A stretch of DNA of 64,000 nt from Granulosicoccus sp045106195 (GCA_045106195.1 JBGCEH010000058.1:48676-112675); one strand, 5' to 3'. Shown: positions 37,872-47,408, numbered from the stretch's first letter. Numbers and translations: made by a program. Notes: generated by a model from the letters alone, not told the origin.

Positions 37872-39023
37872 TCATAGTGCACGCAGCACCAAACACATCC
37901 CTGCTAGCATATCCCAACCCGATGACGCCCCTATATTGTCCGACCGGGACTCGATATCAGCAGCAGCTGCCTGCACATCGTCGGCAGCGCTGACACAACT
38001 GCCGTTAAACACTCGTTCAAGCAGATCCAGCGCCGCAGCCGAACACTGACCACGTGCAGCCAGACGCAAATGCGCTGCGCTAATGGGGTTGGTTCGAGTG
38101 ATTAACAGGGGTTCGAGCCATGCCCAGATCAACACGCTTAAATCTGCTCGATCCACACGGTGTAGCGCAAGCATAACACCTGCCAGCAAATCGTCTCCCG
38201 CGGGTGTCAACCCCGGACCCGCGCCAAGAAGCGCTGAAACGTCCAATGACTCACCGGAAATCGCACCTACTGAAGGTGTCGGCTGAACAACGTCATGTTC
38301 ACTACAGCCTACCGATGTTCTCTGACTATACTCGTCATAGTTCGACAGTGATTTTTCGAGCCACAGGGACAAACCGAGAATTACTGATAAGCATTGTCGT
38401 CGGAGACTGGCATTCAGAGCATCGGAGCTGCCTGTGGACACATCGAACCATGCAGTGTGATCTTGCCATCTGGCACAATTCACAATCCAGCTAAATCCTT
38501 GCTGTTCACGCGACACCACACTCTGAATTACGTGTTGAACATTCTCAACTTCTAGCGTGGATAGTACATTGCTCACGACCTTTCCGCTATACAACGTCCT
38601 GTTATCTTCATCGGCCGAACGATGACATTGAGCGACAACATCACGAACGCATTCTGGCGCAACGACGCTTAGGTCAACTAAAAGACCTGTTGCAATCTGT
38701 GCAGGCAACTGATCTTTCGTCAAAGCCAGCAACATGTGCAACGGCCCCTCACCCAGTGATGACAGGCCGATACACAAAATGCCATCATCACACTGTACAT
38801 AGAAACTGCGCTCGAAGGTGGCTAGCACACGACCAGCGTGGCTGTTTTGCAAAATACGGGCGGCTTCGCTACCGATACTGATAAATTGACACTGTAACAG
38901 TACGCGGCTACCACTGGCGAGTTGCAACCCGGTGCTCGACAGACGCAAGCCAATCGACTCAGCAACCTTACTTTTGTCCTGCGAGGCGTTTGTCTGCGAT
39001 AAACCCACGTTAGTGATCGGCAT
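37872..39023 (-). CDS. allH: DUF2877 protein, predicted oxamate carbamoyltransferase subunit AllH
   Basis: About 383 residues from the ATG 39021-39023 (MPITNVGLSQ), which overlaps the carbamate kinase stop by 14 bases; earlier starts would overlap by up to 80. The C-terminal motif GAGPGLTPAGDDLLAGVML is the hallmark of DUF2877 (YlbF of E. coli). E. coli AllFGH (formerly FdrA, YlbE, YlbF) was reported to be the long-sought oxamic transcarbamylase, and all three homologues are present in this operon. The biochemical role of this subunit alone is not evident from sequence. Confidence 0.85.
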   Translation of the reverse strand: MPITNVGLSQTNASQDKSKVAESIGLRLSSTGLQLASGSRVLLQCQFISIGSEAARILQNSHAGRVLATFERSFYVQCDDGILCIGLSSLGEGPLHMLLALTKDQLPAQIATGLLVDLSVVAPECVRDVVAQCHRSADEDNRTLYSGKVVSNVLSTLEVENVQHVIQSVVSREQQGFSWIVNCARWQDHTAWFDVSTGSSDALNASLRRQCLSVILGLSLWLEKSLSNYDEYSQRTSVGCSEHDVVQPTPSVGAISGESLDVSALLGAGPGLTPAGDDLLAGVMLALHRVDRADLSVLIWAWLEPLLITRTNPISAAHLRLAARGQCSAAALDLLERVFNGSCVSAADDVQAAAADIESRSDNIGASSGWDMLAGMCLVLRAL

Positions 39024-39993
39024 TCGGCTCTGAGTCTGCCACAACATGCGTGCCCGTCTCACCACGCAACGCGGCCATGGCATCATCAATGTGAGCGATG
39101 ATCACCCGCTGACCACCACCTTCAAGAAACCGGATGGCAGCACTCACTTTCGGCCCCATGCTGCCAGCGGGGAAGTGCCCCTCTTTCTGGTAGCGACGCA
39201 AATCGCGCAAGCTGACCGTGTCCAGCGCTTTGTGTTGTGGCGTTCCGAAGTGTATGGCAACCTGATGTACTGCGGTAAGAATCATCATGACCGGGATGCC
39301 TATTACATTGGCCATCAATGCTGAGGTGAGATCCTTGTCAATCACAGCTGATACGCCTTTCCTGATTCCCTTGTTACCCCGAATAACCGGAATCCCGCCA
39401 CCACCTCCCGCAATCACTATGGTGCCGCGGCGCGCCATTATCTGTACCAGTGAGACATCACAGATATGCAATGGCCTGGGTGAAGGTACGACATGACGCC
39501 AGCCGCGCCCTGAATCCTCAGCCATGTGCCAACCGAGTTCGTCACCAATGACTCTGGCATCCTCCTCCGAATAAAATGCGCCGATGGGCTTGCTCGGATT
39601 GTCAAAAGCCGGATCATCCTCAGCCACCTCCACCTGTGTGAGAAGAGCGGCCACATGGCGCGGATTGTCAATTTCACGCAAGGCATTCTCGATCGCCTGC
39701 ATCAATAAATACGCAATACCACCCTGACTATGTGCAACACAGATATCCAGCGGCATAGGCGCAATTCGATCCCGCGTCAGCACCTGTCGCATGAGTATCT
39801 TGCCAACAACCGGACCATTGCCATGAGTCAGCACAAGCTCGTTGTCGAGCGTGGTTAGCGGCAGCAAGGCCTTGGCGGTCTGAGCTGCAATGCTGGCCTG
39901 CTCTTGAGAGGTTCCAGCAATATCCTCTGGATGCGTGGCATTGCCACCAATGGCAACCAGAAGACGTTGTGGCAACTCAAATGGCGTGATCAT
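39010..39993 (-). CDS. allK: Carbamate kinase
   Basis: 327 residues of the amino-acid kinase fold. Key motifs: VAIGGNA near the N-terminus, LVLTHGNGPVVG, VAHSQGGIAYLL, GRGWRHVVPSPRP, IVIAGGGGGIPVI and VIDKDLTSALMA; the C-terminus has AGSMGPKVSAAIRFLEGGG. It converts carbamoyl phosphate plus ADP to ATP, carbamate decaying to ammonia and CO2. Here it sits between the oxamate carbamoyltransferase genes, so it is the energy-conserving step of allantoate breakdown rather than an arginine deiminase pathway ArcC. Confidence 0.93.
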   Translation of the reverse strand: MITPFELPQRLLVAIGGNATHPEDIAGTSQEQASIAAQTAKALLPLTTLDNELVLTHGNGPVVGKILMRQVLTRDRIAPMPLDICVAHSQGGIAYLLMQAIENALREIDNPRHVAALLTQVEVAEDDPAFDNPSKPIGAFYSEEDARVIGDELGWHMAEDSGRGWRHVVPSPRPLHICDVSLVQIMARRGTIVIAGGGGGIPVIRGNKGIRKGVSAVIDKDLTSALMANVIGIPVMMILTAVHQVAIHFGTPQHKALDTVSLRDLRRYQKEGHFPAGSMGPKVSAAIRFLEGGGQRVIIAHIDDAMAALRGETGTHVVADSEPNADH

Positions 39994-40021
39994 ATGAAAC
40001 GGGAACGTATCATGTGTTTTG

Positions 40022-41569
40022 TTATCCTGAGTGAGTCTTAACCTGTGCTATTGCCAGCAATGCTGCATGTGCATTTGACATAGCCACGTGAATACCAACA
40101 CCCTGTAATACAGCCACCTGCCGACTACGCCCTTGTGGATCGTGCTCTGTGCCCGTCACGGATGCAATCACCTGAACGCCCTTAGCAGCCCAGCCTTCGG
40201 GCAGGCTTTGCACAAGTTGTCCCGCAGGATCAGCATGCGCACCGTAACCCAGCACCACGTCCAGTAATATAACGGCAGTATCAGCATCCTGCAAAGCTTC
40301 AGTGAGCAGCTGATCACGCACGGTAGGGTCTATCATCGGATGTGGCTTGCCCTGGGTATATTCATCTGATCCCAGATCGAGCAAGGTATGAGCCTGTGAT
40401 GAAATCTCTGCGGACACCTGTGGAATCGCTGCATTGGAAGAAACAGAAAGTCCAGCTTCCAGACAAATGACCTGTGCCTCCGCGCAGAGCGTACCTCCAC
40501 AGAACAGACCGCGTATCAGTCGGCCCTTCGAAGAAGCCGATGCGGTTGTCACCGTCGTGTTCACATCGCTGTCAGTTTTTTGTCCGGAGCACGTGCCCTT
40601 GCCGACACCGCCGGCGTTTTCAGCAGCGGCGCTCAGGGTACTGGCCCAGTTTGCATTGGCAGGAAGCTCTGGCGACTGCCCACCAATAAAACACACGGTA
40701 AACGTCTTGGAACTGGCGGTAATTCGGCTCAGAACAAGCGCTGCCACTTCAGGTGCAGGCGGCTTGCAAATGACAATGATATGTCGAGTTGCTTCATCGG
40801 CGTTCAGCGCTTCAAGCGCCATCAAGGTTGAAATCCCTCCAACGGTAGCCCCCATATCACGACCGCCCACACCAATGGCGTGGGAGATCCCCTTGCCCAT
40901 ACTTGCCAGCAGGCAGCTCACTTCCTGAATGCCGGTGCCAGATGCACCAACAATACCGATATCGCCACGGGGCAATTGATTGGCAAAAGCCAACGGCACG
41001 CCGTTGATGACACAGGTGCCACAGTCGGGCCCCATCACCAGTACGCCAAGATCACGAGCCTCACGTTTCAATGCAAGTTCATCTTCAACAGGCACGTTGT
41101 CACTGAAAATCATCGCATGCAACCCACGACGTATCGCCTTGCGCGCCTCACTGATGGCAAATGCACCTGCCACCGAGATAAGGGCAAGATTTGCTTCAGG
41201 GTGCTCATCCATTGCGCTGCTAATACTGCGCGGTTGCCAGGTGCGACTCTTGCCCGATGCCTGTGGTTGCGCAAGCAGTTGTTCGGCCTGATCCAGCGCA
41301 CTGACCGCGATTGCCTGACTGTCTGCCCGAACGGTCAGAATCAGGTCTCCCGGCCCAATACCTGAATCATCCAGATCGTCAAGGGCTGATTCGAGCAAGC
41401 CAGCATTACTCAATATTTCAAGATTGGCAGGCGTACCCATCATCATTGCAGCGTCCTGCACACCTTCCATAGTGGTCAATGATCTGGACATACGCATCAG
41501 GGCAACTGAATCGAGATAGAACTGCTGCCGGACACGTGTTTCCAGATGGTATGGCTGTTGATCGCTCAT
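40022..41569 (-). CDS. allF: FdrA/AllF-type oxamate carbamoyltransferase subunit
   Basis: 515 residues from the ATG 41567-41569, with GGAGGGAG just upstream and an ATGA overlap with allG; a longer frame to 41617 is less likely. The protein has the FdrA layout related to succinyl-CoA synthetase: an N-terminal domain with MMMGTPANLEIL, a middle domain with RGDIGIVGASGTGIQEVSCL and the GVGGRDMGATVGG loop, and a C-terminal domain with LLDVVLGYGAHADPAG. FdrA was renamed AllF as part of E. coli oxamic transcarbamylase, which splits oxalurate with phosphate into oxamate and carbamoyl phosphate. A serine/alanine-rich linker (~340-360) separates the last two domains. Confidence 0.9.
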   Translation of the reverse strand: MSDQQPYHLETRVRQQFYLDSVALMRMSRSLTTMEGVQDAAMMMGTPANLEILSNAGLLESALDDLDDSGIGPGDLILTVRADSQAIAVSALDQAEQLLAQPQASGKSRTWQPRSISSAMDEHPEANLALISVAGAFAISEARKAIRRGLHAMIFSDNVPVEDELALKREARDLGVLVMGPDCGTCVINGVPLAFANQLPRGDIGIVGASGTGIQEVSCLLASMGKGISHAIGVGGRDMGATVGGISTLMALEALNADEATRHIIVICKPPAPEVAALVLSRITASSKTFTVCFIGGQSPELPANANWASTLSAAAENAGGVGKGTCSGQKTDSDVNTTVTTASASSKGRLIRGLFCGGTLCAEAQVICLEAGLSVSSNAAIPQVSAEISSQAHTLLDLGSDEYTQGKPHPMIDPTVRDQLLTEALQDADTAVILLDVVLGYGAHADPAGQLVQSLPEGWAAKGVQVIASVTGTEHDPQGRSRQVAVLQGVGIHVAMSNAHAALLAIAQVKTHSG

Positions 41570-42828
41570 ACCACTCCCTCCTTGAGCGCAAATGCCCGCA
41601 AGGCATCGGTAAAACAACGCATAGGAGCTTTAACGACTCCGGCACCGACTTGTCCAATACCGGGTTCCTTGTGCGCAATGCCGGTATTGATGGTCGGCTG
41701 AAGACTGGTTTCAACAACACGACGGATATCAATACCAGTAGGCACGCCAGTATAGTCCATTGCCGGAATGGTCCACTCGGGATTTTCGCCACAAGTGATT
41801 TCCCGCATGGAACGTGTGAACAGGGCCGCTTCAGAGGCTGCACCAGCACCAACAAACCCGGCCACCGCAGGCGAGGCGCCCATGGCAAAGCCACCAAGGC
41901 CGATAGTTTCCACAATCGTCGAGTCGCCCATGTCAGGGTTGGCATCAGCTTCTGAAAAGCCCGGAAAATACAAGCCTTCGGGCATCTCTACAGGCGCTGT
42001 GAACCATTGATCGCCAGTGCCACTGACGCGAATACCAAAGTCGGTACCATTTCTCGACATGGCGGTTACGATGCAGCAGTGATCAATATCACGCACAGGA
42101 TCCATCATGGATTTGCCGCAGGCCATGGCGACGTTCAGGAAAAACTGATCATTGCCACCCATGAAGGCGAGTGCTTCGGCCAATAGATTAGTATCTGTAC
42201 TGGCGCGTGCCAGCGAAGGCGATATGGCCCGCAGCAGCAAACCTGAACAGGCGACATTACGCTGGTGCATCTCGTCCCCCATGGTCAATCCGCGGGCAAT
42301 CAGATTTTTAAGTGCAATACCATCACCGGACCGCAAAGCAGTACCCATCAAAGGTCCCAGTACATCACGTAACCAGGCAAGACGCGCCAGAACACTTGCG
42401 TCATTACCACCGAATCGCATGACCTTGCCAAGCCCTTCATTAATAGCACAAAAGGCGCGGTTACCATGACTGCGATTCTCGACCACCATCAGTGGTTGAC
42501 TGCGCGTCGTCATACCCGTCATCGGGCCTACCGCATCAAAGTGATGATTAGGATGAAACTCGTATTCGCCACCGGCTGCTCGCTGCACAGCATCATCGAG
42601 ATCCCTGGCCCAGCCTTCGAATACTGCAATACCTGCAACAGCCCCTTGCATGGGCCCACACATACGCTCCCAGGAAATGGGTGGTCCGGCATGCAGGATC
42701 TTTTTGCCTTCGCGCAGAGCGGGTATGGCCTCTTCGGCCGTCATGACGTCGACCAGCACCGGATCAGCCTTTAACATGATATCCAGTGCACGCTGGTTTG
42801 CTTCTACTATCCGCTGCATGTTCAGCAA
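41566..42828 (-). CDS. allG: DUF1116 protein, oxamate carbamoyltransferase subunit AllG (YlbE)
   Basis: 420 residues. The N-terminus (ANQRALDIMLKADPVLVDV) and the block KKILHAGPPISWERMCGPMQ are typical of DUF1116/YlbE. Later blocks MTTRSQPLMVVENR and GFAMGASPAVAGFVG are glycine-rich and conserved in appearance. It overlaps the 63-residue upstream protein by seven bases and allF by four, so the three are tightly coupled. It probably forms the oxamic transcarbamylase complex with AllF and AllH. Confidence 0.9.
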   Translation of the reverse strand: MLNMQRIVEANQRALDIMLKADPVLVDVMTAEEAIPALREGKKILHAGPPISWERMCGPMQGAVAGIAVFEGWARDLDDAVQRAAGGEYEFHPNHHFDAVGPMTGMTTRSQPLMVVENRSHGNRAFCAINEGLGKVMRFGGNDASVLARLAWLRDVLGPLMGTALRSGDGIALKNLIARGLTMGDEMHQRNVACSGLLLRAISPSLARASTDTNLLAEALAFMGGNDQFFLNVAMACGKSMMDPVRDIDHCCIVTAMSRNGTDFGIRVSGTGDQWFTAPVEMPEGLYFPGFSEADANPDMGDSTIVETIGLGGFAMGASPAVAGFVGAGAASEAALFTRSMREITCGENPEWTIPAMDYTGVPTGIDIRRVVETSLQPTINTGIAHKEPGIGQVGAGVVKAPMRCFTDALRAFALKEGVV

Positions 42829-43013
42829 CCCAGCTTGGACAGCAAATCGGCAAGCTCTGCATCGCCACCTGCGGGAGGTCGCCAGTCCAGATGCACAACA
42901 GATACGTGCTGGCTCTCCAGCTCGTCTGCGAAACCTGCGAGCCCAACATTGATAACAAACGGCGTTTGCGTAAGCAGCTGCATTACCGGTTTTTGCTTGT
43001 CTTCAACGTTCAT
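42822..43013 (-). CDS. Small FdrA-associated protein
   Basis: 63 residues. The core FVINVGLAGFADELESQHVS followed by VVHLDWRPPAGGD is a motif I remember as a short module beside or fused to FdrA/DUF1116 proteins. Here it stands alone, overlapping the start of allG by seven bases, so it is very probably translated and made with the complex. An internal ATG at 42981-42983 would give a 53-residue form. No catalytic residues can be named; a structural or subunit role in the oxamate carbamoyltransferase is inferred from position. Confidence 0.75.
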   Translation of the reverse strand: MNVEDKQKPVMQLLTQTPFVINVGLAGFADELESQHVSVVHLDWRPPAGGDAELADLLSKLGC

Positions 43014-43048
43014 AGTGTTGTTGTCATCTTAGTATTAACCACTGTGTG

Positions 43049-44317
43049 TCAGCTTGCCGGTCTGGCTTGCGCCTGATCGGCATCGTAGATTGCATAAGCG
43101 GCATCGACGCCAGCACCTTGGGTAGTTTTAAAGCCCTGTCTGTGCAATGTCATCTCCAGCGCACTCAGACATCTCATTACATTGGCTTTCCGGCACACAT
43201 AGCCCATGGTACCGATGCGCCAGATCTTGCCGTCCAGAGGACCAAACGATGTACCAATCTCTATTCCAAAGTCATGCAGCATTTCGCTTCTCAGTGCGGC
43301 ACCATCACCACAGACCTTGGGAATGAAAACGCCGGTGACATTATCCATGCGGTTAAGCGGGTCGCCAAACAGTTCGAGTCCCATCGCCTCCAACCCGGCA
43401 CGCATGGCCCGACTGGTCAACTGATGCCTGGCCTGACAAGCTGGAAGGCCCTCTTCGAGTAGCACTCTGGCACACTCTCGTGCCGCGTACAGCATACTGG
43501 CAGCTTCTGTGTGATGGTTTAAACGCATAGGGCTCCAGTAATCCATCAGCATGGCCAGATCAAAATAATTTGACTGAATCATAGGACCATCACCGTCAAC
43601 CACGTTCGCAGGTCGAATTCCCGCTTCGGTGTGCTTGCGGTGCCGAATGCGCTCGGCAATCTCGTCACTGAAGGTAATCGGTGCAGAACCGGGAGGACCC
43701 GACAGACACTTTTGTAAGCCGATGCTGACAATGTCCAGACCCCATTTGTCAACGGGTAAGGCGTTGCCACCGGCACTTGCCGTTGCATCGATATAGACTA
43801 GCGTGCCATGACGATGACAGACCTCAGCCAGTGCTTGCAATGGCTGCTTCATTGTCGTTGAGGTGTCACCCTGGCTGATAGCCATGAATTTGGGTTTATG
43901 TGTTTCCACGGCCTGCTCGATCTGTTCTGGCGTGAACACGGTACCCCATTCCGTTTCAATGGTAATCACTTCAGCTCTGGCCCGCTGCGCAATCTCTTTG
44001 AGCAAATGACCAAAGCGGCCAAAAATGGGTACCAATACCTTGTCACCCGGCTCTATGACAGACACCAGACAGGCCTCGATCGCTGCGCGTGCAGTGCCAT
44101 CAATCAGAAAGGTCTGCTCATTTCTAGTTTCGAATACTTGTCTGTAAAGTACCTGAACTTCATTCATGTACTGCGTGAACTGCGGATCGAACTGCCCTTG
44201 TAACGGAGTGGACATTGCACGCAGTACCCGAGGATAGACATCCACCGGACCGGGCCCCATGAGTAGGCGTGGGTCGGGATCGAGTTCTTTAAACAGCATT
44301 GGAGGATTAGGGTTCAT
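43049..44317 (-). CDS. hpxJ: (S)-ureidoglycine-glyoxylate aminotransferase
   Basis: 422 residues, a class V PLP-dependent aminotransferase. The N-terminus LLMGPGPVDVYPRVLRAM and the PLP-lysine region DIVSIGLQKCLSGPPG (lysine in GLQKCL) match the alanine-glyoxylate/serine-pyruvate type; SQGDTSTTMKQPL and YIDATASAGGN carry cofactor contacts. Members called PucG or HpxJ transfer the amino group of ureidoglycine to glyoxylate, giving oxalurate and glycine. The setting between allantoate amidohydrolase and the oxamate carbamoyltransferase genes selects this function over serine-pyruvate aminotransferase. Confidence 0.87.
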   Translation of the reverse strand: MNPNPPMLFKELDPDPRLLMGPGPVDVYPRVLRAMSTPLQGQFDPQFTQYMNEVQVLYRQVFETRNEQTFLIDGTARAAIEACLVSVIEPGDKVLVPIFGRFGHLLKEIAQRARAEVITIETEWGTVFTPEQIEQAVETHKPKFMAISQGDTSTTMKQPLQALAEVCHRHGTLVYIDATASAGGNALPVDKWGLDIVSIGLQKCLSGPPGSAPITFSDEIAERIRHRKHTEAGIRPANVVDGDGPMIQSNYFDLAMLMDYWSPMRLNHHTEAASMLYAARECARVLLEEGLPACQARHQLTSRAMRAGLEAMGLELFGDPLNRMDNVTGVFIPKVCGDGAALRSEMLHDFGIEIGTSFGPLDGKIWRIGTMGYVCRKANVMRCLSALEMTLHRQGFKTTQGAGVDAAYAIYDADQAQARPAS

Positions 44318-44482
44318 GGATTGTCTTGAAAAAAGCAGGAAAGTGAGAATTACGCAGCAGCAGCGACGAATACTTTTGTATACGCACTTTTAACCCGGTA
44401 CGTGTGAACGGGAACTCAAACAAGCTGTAGAGCTTGTCACGCCACGCATCACAACTATTACAGTAGATGAGCTGGTTGGTAT

Positions 44483-45739
44483 TCAGGATGCCTGTCCCTC
44501 GGTAGCAGCGGAAAAATTCAACACCGATTGCAGCATGACCTCGGCGCCCAGCGCCGCGTCTTCCACTGTGATTGATTCTGCCGGGTTGTGGCTTATGCCC
44601 CCCGCGCAGCGGACGAATATAAGACCCGAAGCCGTCAGGTGAGTCATAACCATGGCATCGTGTCCAGCGCCACTGGACAATGTCAGCACGCGTGGCTGAC
44701 AACTGGCAATGGCGGTACCGATGTGTTCGTTCAGAGCCGTGTCGCAAACCTCACTGGGCTCATCGTGCACCGTGTCTATCTGGATTTCCAGTTCACGCTG
44801 TTTACACACGTGTTGTAGATGGGCAACAACTGAATCAACCGCCACCTTGCGGCGGGCATCGTCTGCGGCTCTGATATCAATAGTGAATTCGACGCGACCC
44901 GGAATAACGTTTCCTGCGCCCGGATCTGCCTTGACTGAACCGACCGTACCGACAAGATCAGCAGGACCCGTACATATGTTCTCGATGCCGGTGATGCACT
45001 CTGCGGCCGCGACCAGTGCATCACGACGCGTGCTCATGGGGACCGTTCCGGCGTGGCCAGCCTCGCCCTTGATGGTTGTGACCATACGAGTGGCACCTGC
45101 TATTGCAGACACCACACCAACGCCGAGACCTTCGAGCTCGAGTACGGGACCTTGTTCTATGTGTACCTCCAGATAGGCGGCAATTTCCTCAGGCTTTCGG
45201 ACGGCGTGCTTGATTTCTTCAGGATTTTTGCCAAAGGCAATCAGCGCATCACGCATGCTGATGCCATCCTTGTCCAGCCTGTCGAGCTGATCAAAATCAA
45301 ATTCACCGGTGACCGCACGACTACCCAGAAACGTAGATTGATAGCGAACGCCTTCTTCATCGGCGAAGGCTATGACCTCTATGGCATGAGGGAGTCGTTT
45401 TGACTGTGCTGCCAGATATTCAACACAGGCCAAACCGCAGAGCACGCCGAGCATGCCATCGTACTTTCCCGCCATGACCACGGTATCCAGGTGTGAGCCA
45501 AGCATGATCGCTGGTGCATTAGGAGTGGTACCTTCGTAGCGTCCGATCACGTTGCCAATGGCATCCTCATGAACCGTCATACCAGCCTGCTTCATCCAGC
45601 CGGAGGCCATATCGTTGGCGAGCCTGTGCTCGGGCGTAGCAAATCGTCGGGTCAATCCGTGTTCGGACTCAGACAGGGTGGCTAGTTGCTCGATGCGTTG
45701 CATTAGAAGATCGCCGACATCCGAGGACAGCATAGACAT
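44483..45739 (-). CDS. allC: Allantoate amidohydrolase
   Basis: 418 residues of the M20 / beta-ureidopropionase-like family. Metal ligands appear in MLGSHLDTVVMAGKYDG (His, Asp), FADEEGVRY (Glu-Glu), the HIEQGPVLE block, and C-terminal GAGHDAMVM and GISHNPAE. The dimerisation lid holds GEAGHAGTVPMSTRRDAL. The family hydrolyses allantoate to ureidoglycine, CO2 and ammonia with Mn(II). It is the first gene of the leftward allantoate operon, 165 bp before hpxJ. N-carbamoyl-L-amino acid hydrolase is the alternative, disfavoured by context. No allantoinase or uricase is in view. Confidence 0.88.
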   Translation of the reverse strand: MSMLSSDVGDLLMQRIEQLATLSESEHGLTRRFATPEHRLANDMASGWMKQAGMTVHEDAIGNVIGRYEGTTPNAPAIMLGSHLDTVVMAGKYDGMLGVLCGLACVEYLAAQSKRLPHAIEVIAFADEEGVRYQSTFLGSRAVTGEFDFDQLDRLDKDGISMRDALIAFGKNPEEIKHAVRKPEEIAAYLEVHIEQGPVLELEGLGVGVVSAIAGATRMVTTIKGEAGHAGTVPMSTRRDALVAAAECITGIENICTGPADLVGTVGSVKADPGAGNVIPGRVEFTIDIRAADDARRKVAVDSVVAHLQHVCKQRELEIQIDTVHDEPSEVCDTALNEHIGTAIASCQPRVLTLSSGAGHDAMVMTHLTASGLIFVRCAGGISHNPAESITVEDAALGAEVMLQSVLNFSAATEGQAS

Positions 45740-46159
45740 ACGATGTGAGGTTCCGGTACAGGTAGATCCCTAAGGTGCCATAAAACAAGGGAATTTGTCA
45801 GTGACTTGTCGCCAGTAGTCGGAAAAAGATCTGAACGTACTATCTCCGCCCGCGCATTGAAGCCACCATTGTCCCTGAACGAATGTGGACCCAGTCAAGG
45901 ATACAGTCGCAGATTCACGCGGGGGTTCAGGCGGGGATGCCCGTGTTTTAGCGCACGCAAGGGAATTACAGGAGTCGGGTTTTGGCGATGAATGGCGGGT
46001 TAGAGCTCTGCGTTGGAGGTGGAATAGGGTGTAGTCTGAATACGGCGGATCACCGCGAACCCAGGCTTGTGCTTAATTGATCAATTTTTCGTGGTCTAAT
46101 TTTCATGTAGCATTTCGACACCTATCATGCTGACTAAGCCAGGTACGCACTAGAGGGTT
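45740..46159. other. 420 bp divergent promoter region
   Basis: Lies between the divergent allC and the nucleotide cyclase gene. A 61-codon plus-strand frame at 45806-45991 has no coding character. I see no strong palindrome. A G-rich patch at about 45915-45935 is slightly different in composition from its surroundings. Both promoters must lie here. Confidence 0.5.
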
Positions 46160-47371
46160 ATGAACAAACGATACGATCCCGAACAACTACCATCCGTACT
46201 TGGCTGGTTGGTTGAGTCCGCAGCTGCCGAACAGAGCTACGATCGTGTGTTCGATGAGCTGTGTGAGAGATTAAGAGATATTGGTTTGCCATTGCTGCGA
46301 GGCAATCTGGGCATGAATACCTTGCATCCACTGGTTGAGTCTGTGGGAATAATGTGGGTCCATGGCAAAGGCTTAACGGTGGATGGCTATGCACACGGAT
46401 CCAACGCGGGAGAAGTCTGGCGTCGCAGTCCTCTGTACTGGATGGTGTCAAACAATCTTGGTGAGTTGCGTCAGAATCTGACCGATGCAACGGTGAGAAG
46501 TCGGTTTCCGATATTTTCTGATCTGGTTGCGCTCGGTGGAACCGATTATCTGGCCCAGGCGACACGCTTTGGCAAGGAAGACAACGCAAACGGCATTCGA
46601 AATGGCATCGTTACATCCTGGCTTAGCGATAGTCAGGATGGCTTTGACGAAGAACACATTGAGGCACTAAGACTTTTACAGCCTTACCTCGCACTGGTGG
46701 CCAAATTGTCTCAGCAGCAAAATACGGCTGCCAATGTGGTGTCCGCTTTCCTTGGTAAAGAAGTTGGCAAGCGAGTACTCAAAGGTCAAATACAACTGGG
46801 AGATGTTGAATGCATACCTGCCGTTATCTGGCTTTGTGACTTGCGAAATTCTACTGCCATGGCTGAACAGTCAACGGCGACTGATTATCTGAAAACTCTA
46901 AATACCTACTTTTCATGCACCGCAGGAGCGGTCGTCGAACACGAAGGTCAGATCCTGCATTTTCTGGGCGATGCCGTATTAGCGATATTTCCGGTCACGC
47001 AGAATGTCACAGAAGCCGACGCCGCTAAGAAGGCGTTGATAGCATCACATGATGCACGAGCTCGCATGCATACGCTGAACGAAATGAGAGCAGCAGAAGG
47101 TCAGCAAGCGCTTGAATTTGGTTTAGCCCTGCATGTAGGGGACGTGCTCTACGGTAACATTGGCATATCAGATCGTATTGAATTTACAGTTATCGGCCGA
47201 GCCGTCAATGAGGTGAGCAGGTTAGAGAGCCTGACAAAGGAGGTAGGCGAACCGCTGCTGGTATCAAAAGCTTTCAAATGTCTGGTTGATCAACCCTGGC
47301 GTAGTCTGGGAACTTTTTCGGCAAAAGGTGTTAATGATGGATTGGAAGTCTACGCGCTGGATAAGCCATAG
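46160..47371 (+). CDS. Class III adenylate/guanylate cyclase
   Basis: 403 residues. The C-terminal ~190 residues are a cyclase homology domain: metal-binding aspartates Asp227 (VIWLCDLRNST) and Asp271 (HFLGDAVLAIF), and transition-state Asn350 and Arg354 in TVIGRAVNEVSRLE. All catalytic residues appear present. The N-terminal ~200 residues have no membrane helix and look like a sensory domain (WVHGKGLTVDGYAHGSNAG, SRFPIFSDLVALGGTDYLAQ); similar arrangements occur in stand-alone bacterial cyclases. cAMP is the likelier product, but base specificity is not certain. It is convergent with the coiled-coil membrane protein gene. Confidence 0.88.
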   Translation: MNKRYDPEQLPSVLGWLVESAAAEQSYDRVFDELCERLRDIGLPLLRGNLGMNTLHPLVESVGIMWVHGKGLTVDGYAHGSNAGEVWRRSPLYWMVSNNLGELRQNLTDATVRSRFPIFSDLVALGGTDYLAQATRFGKEDNANGIRNGIVTSWLSDSQDGFDEEHIEALRLLQPYLALVAKLSQQQNTAANVVSAFLGKEVGKRVLKGQIQLGDVECIPAVIWLCDLRNSTAMAEQSTATDYLKTLNTYFSCTAGAVVEHEGQILHFLGDAVLAIFPVTQNVTEADAAKKALIASHDARARMHTLNEMRAAEGQQALEFGLALHVGDVLYGNIGISDRIEFTVIGRAVNEVSRLESLTKEVGEPLLVSKAFKCLVDQPWRSLGTFSAKGVNDGLEVYALDKP

Positions 47372-47408
47372 CAGGTGCTAAACCGAGTGTCAGCGCTAAT
47401 CCGGAATA

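Noticed and set aside
44307..44747. 146-codon minus-strand frame across the allC-hpxJ junction
   Set aside because: Out of frame with both genuine genes; text is an allC shadow.
45806..45991. 61-codon plus-strand frame in the allC/cyclase gap
   Set aside because: No coding character or start signal.
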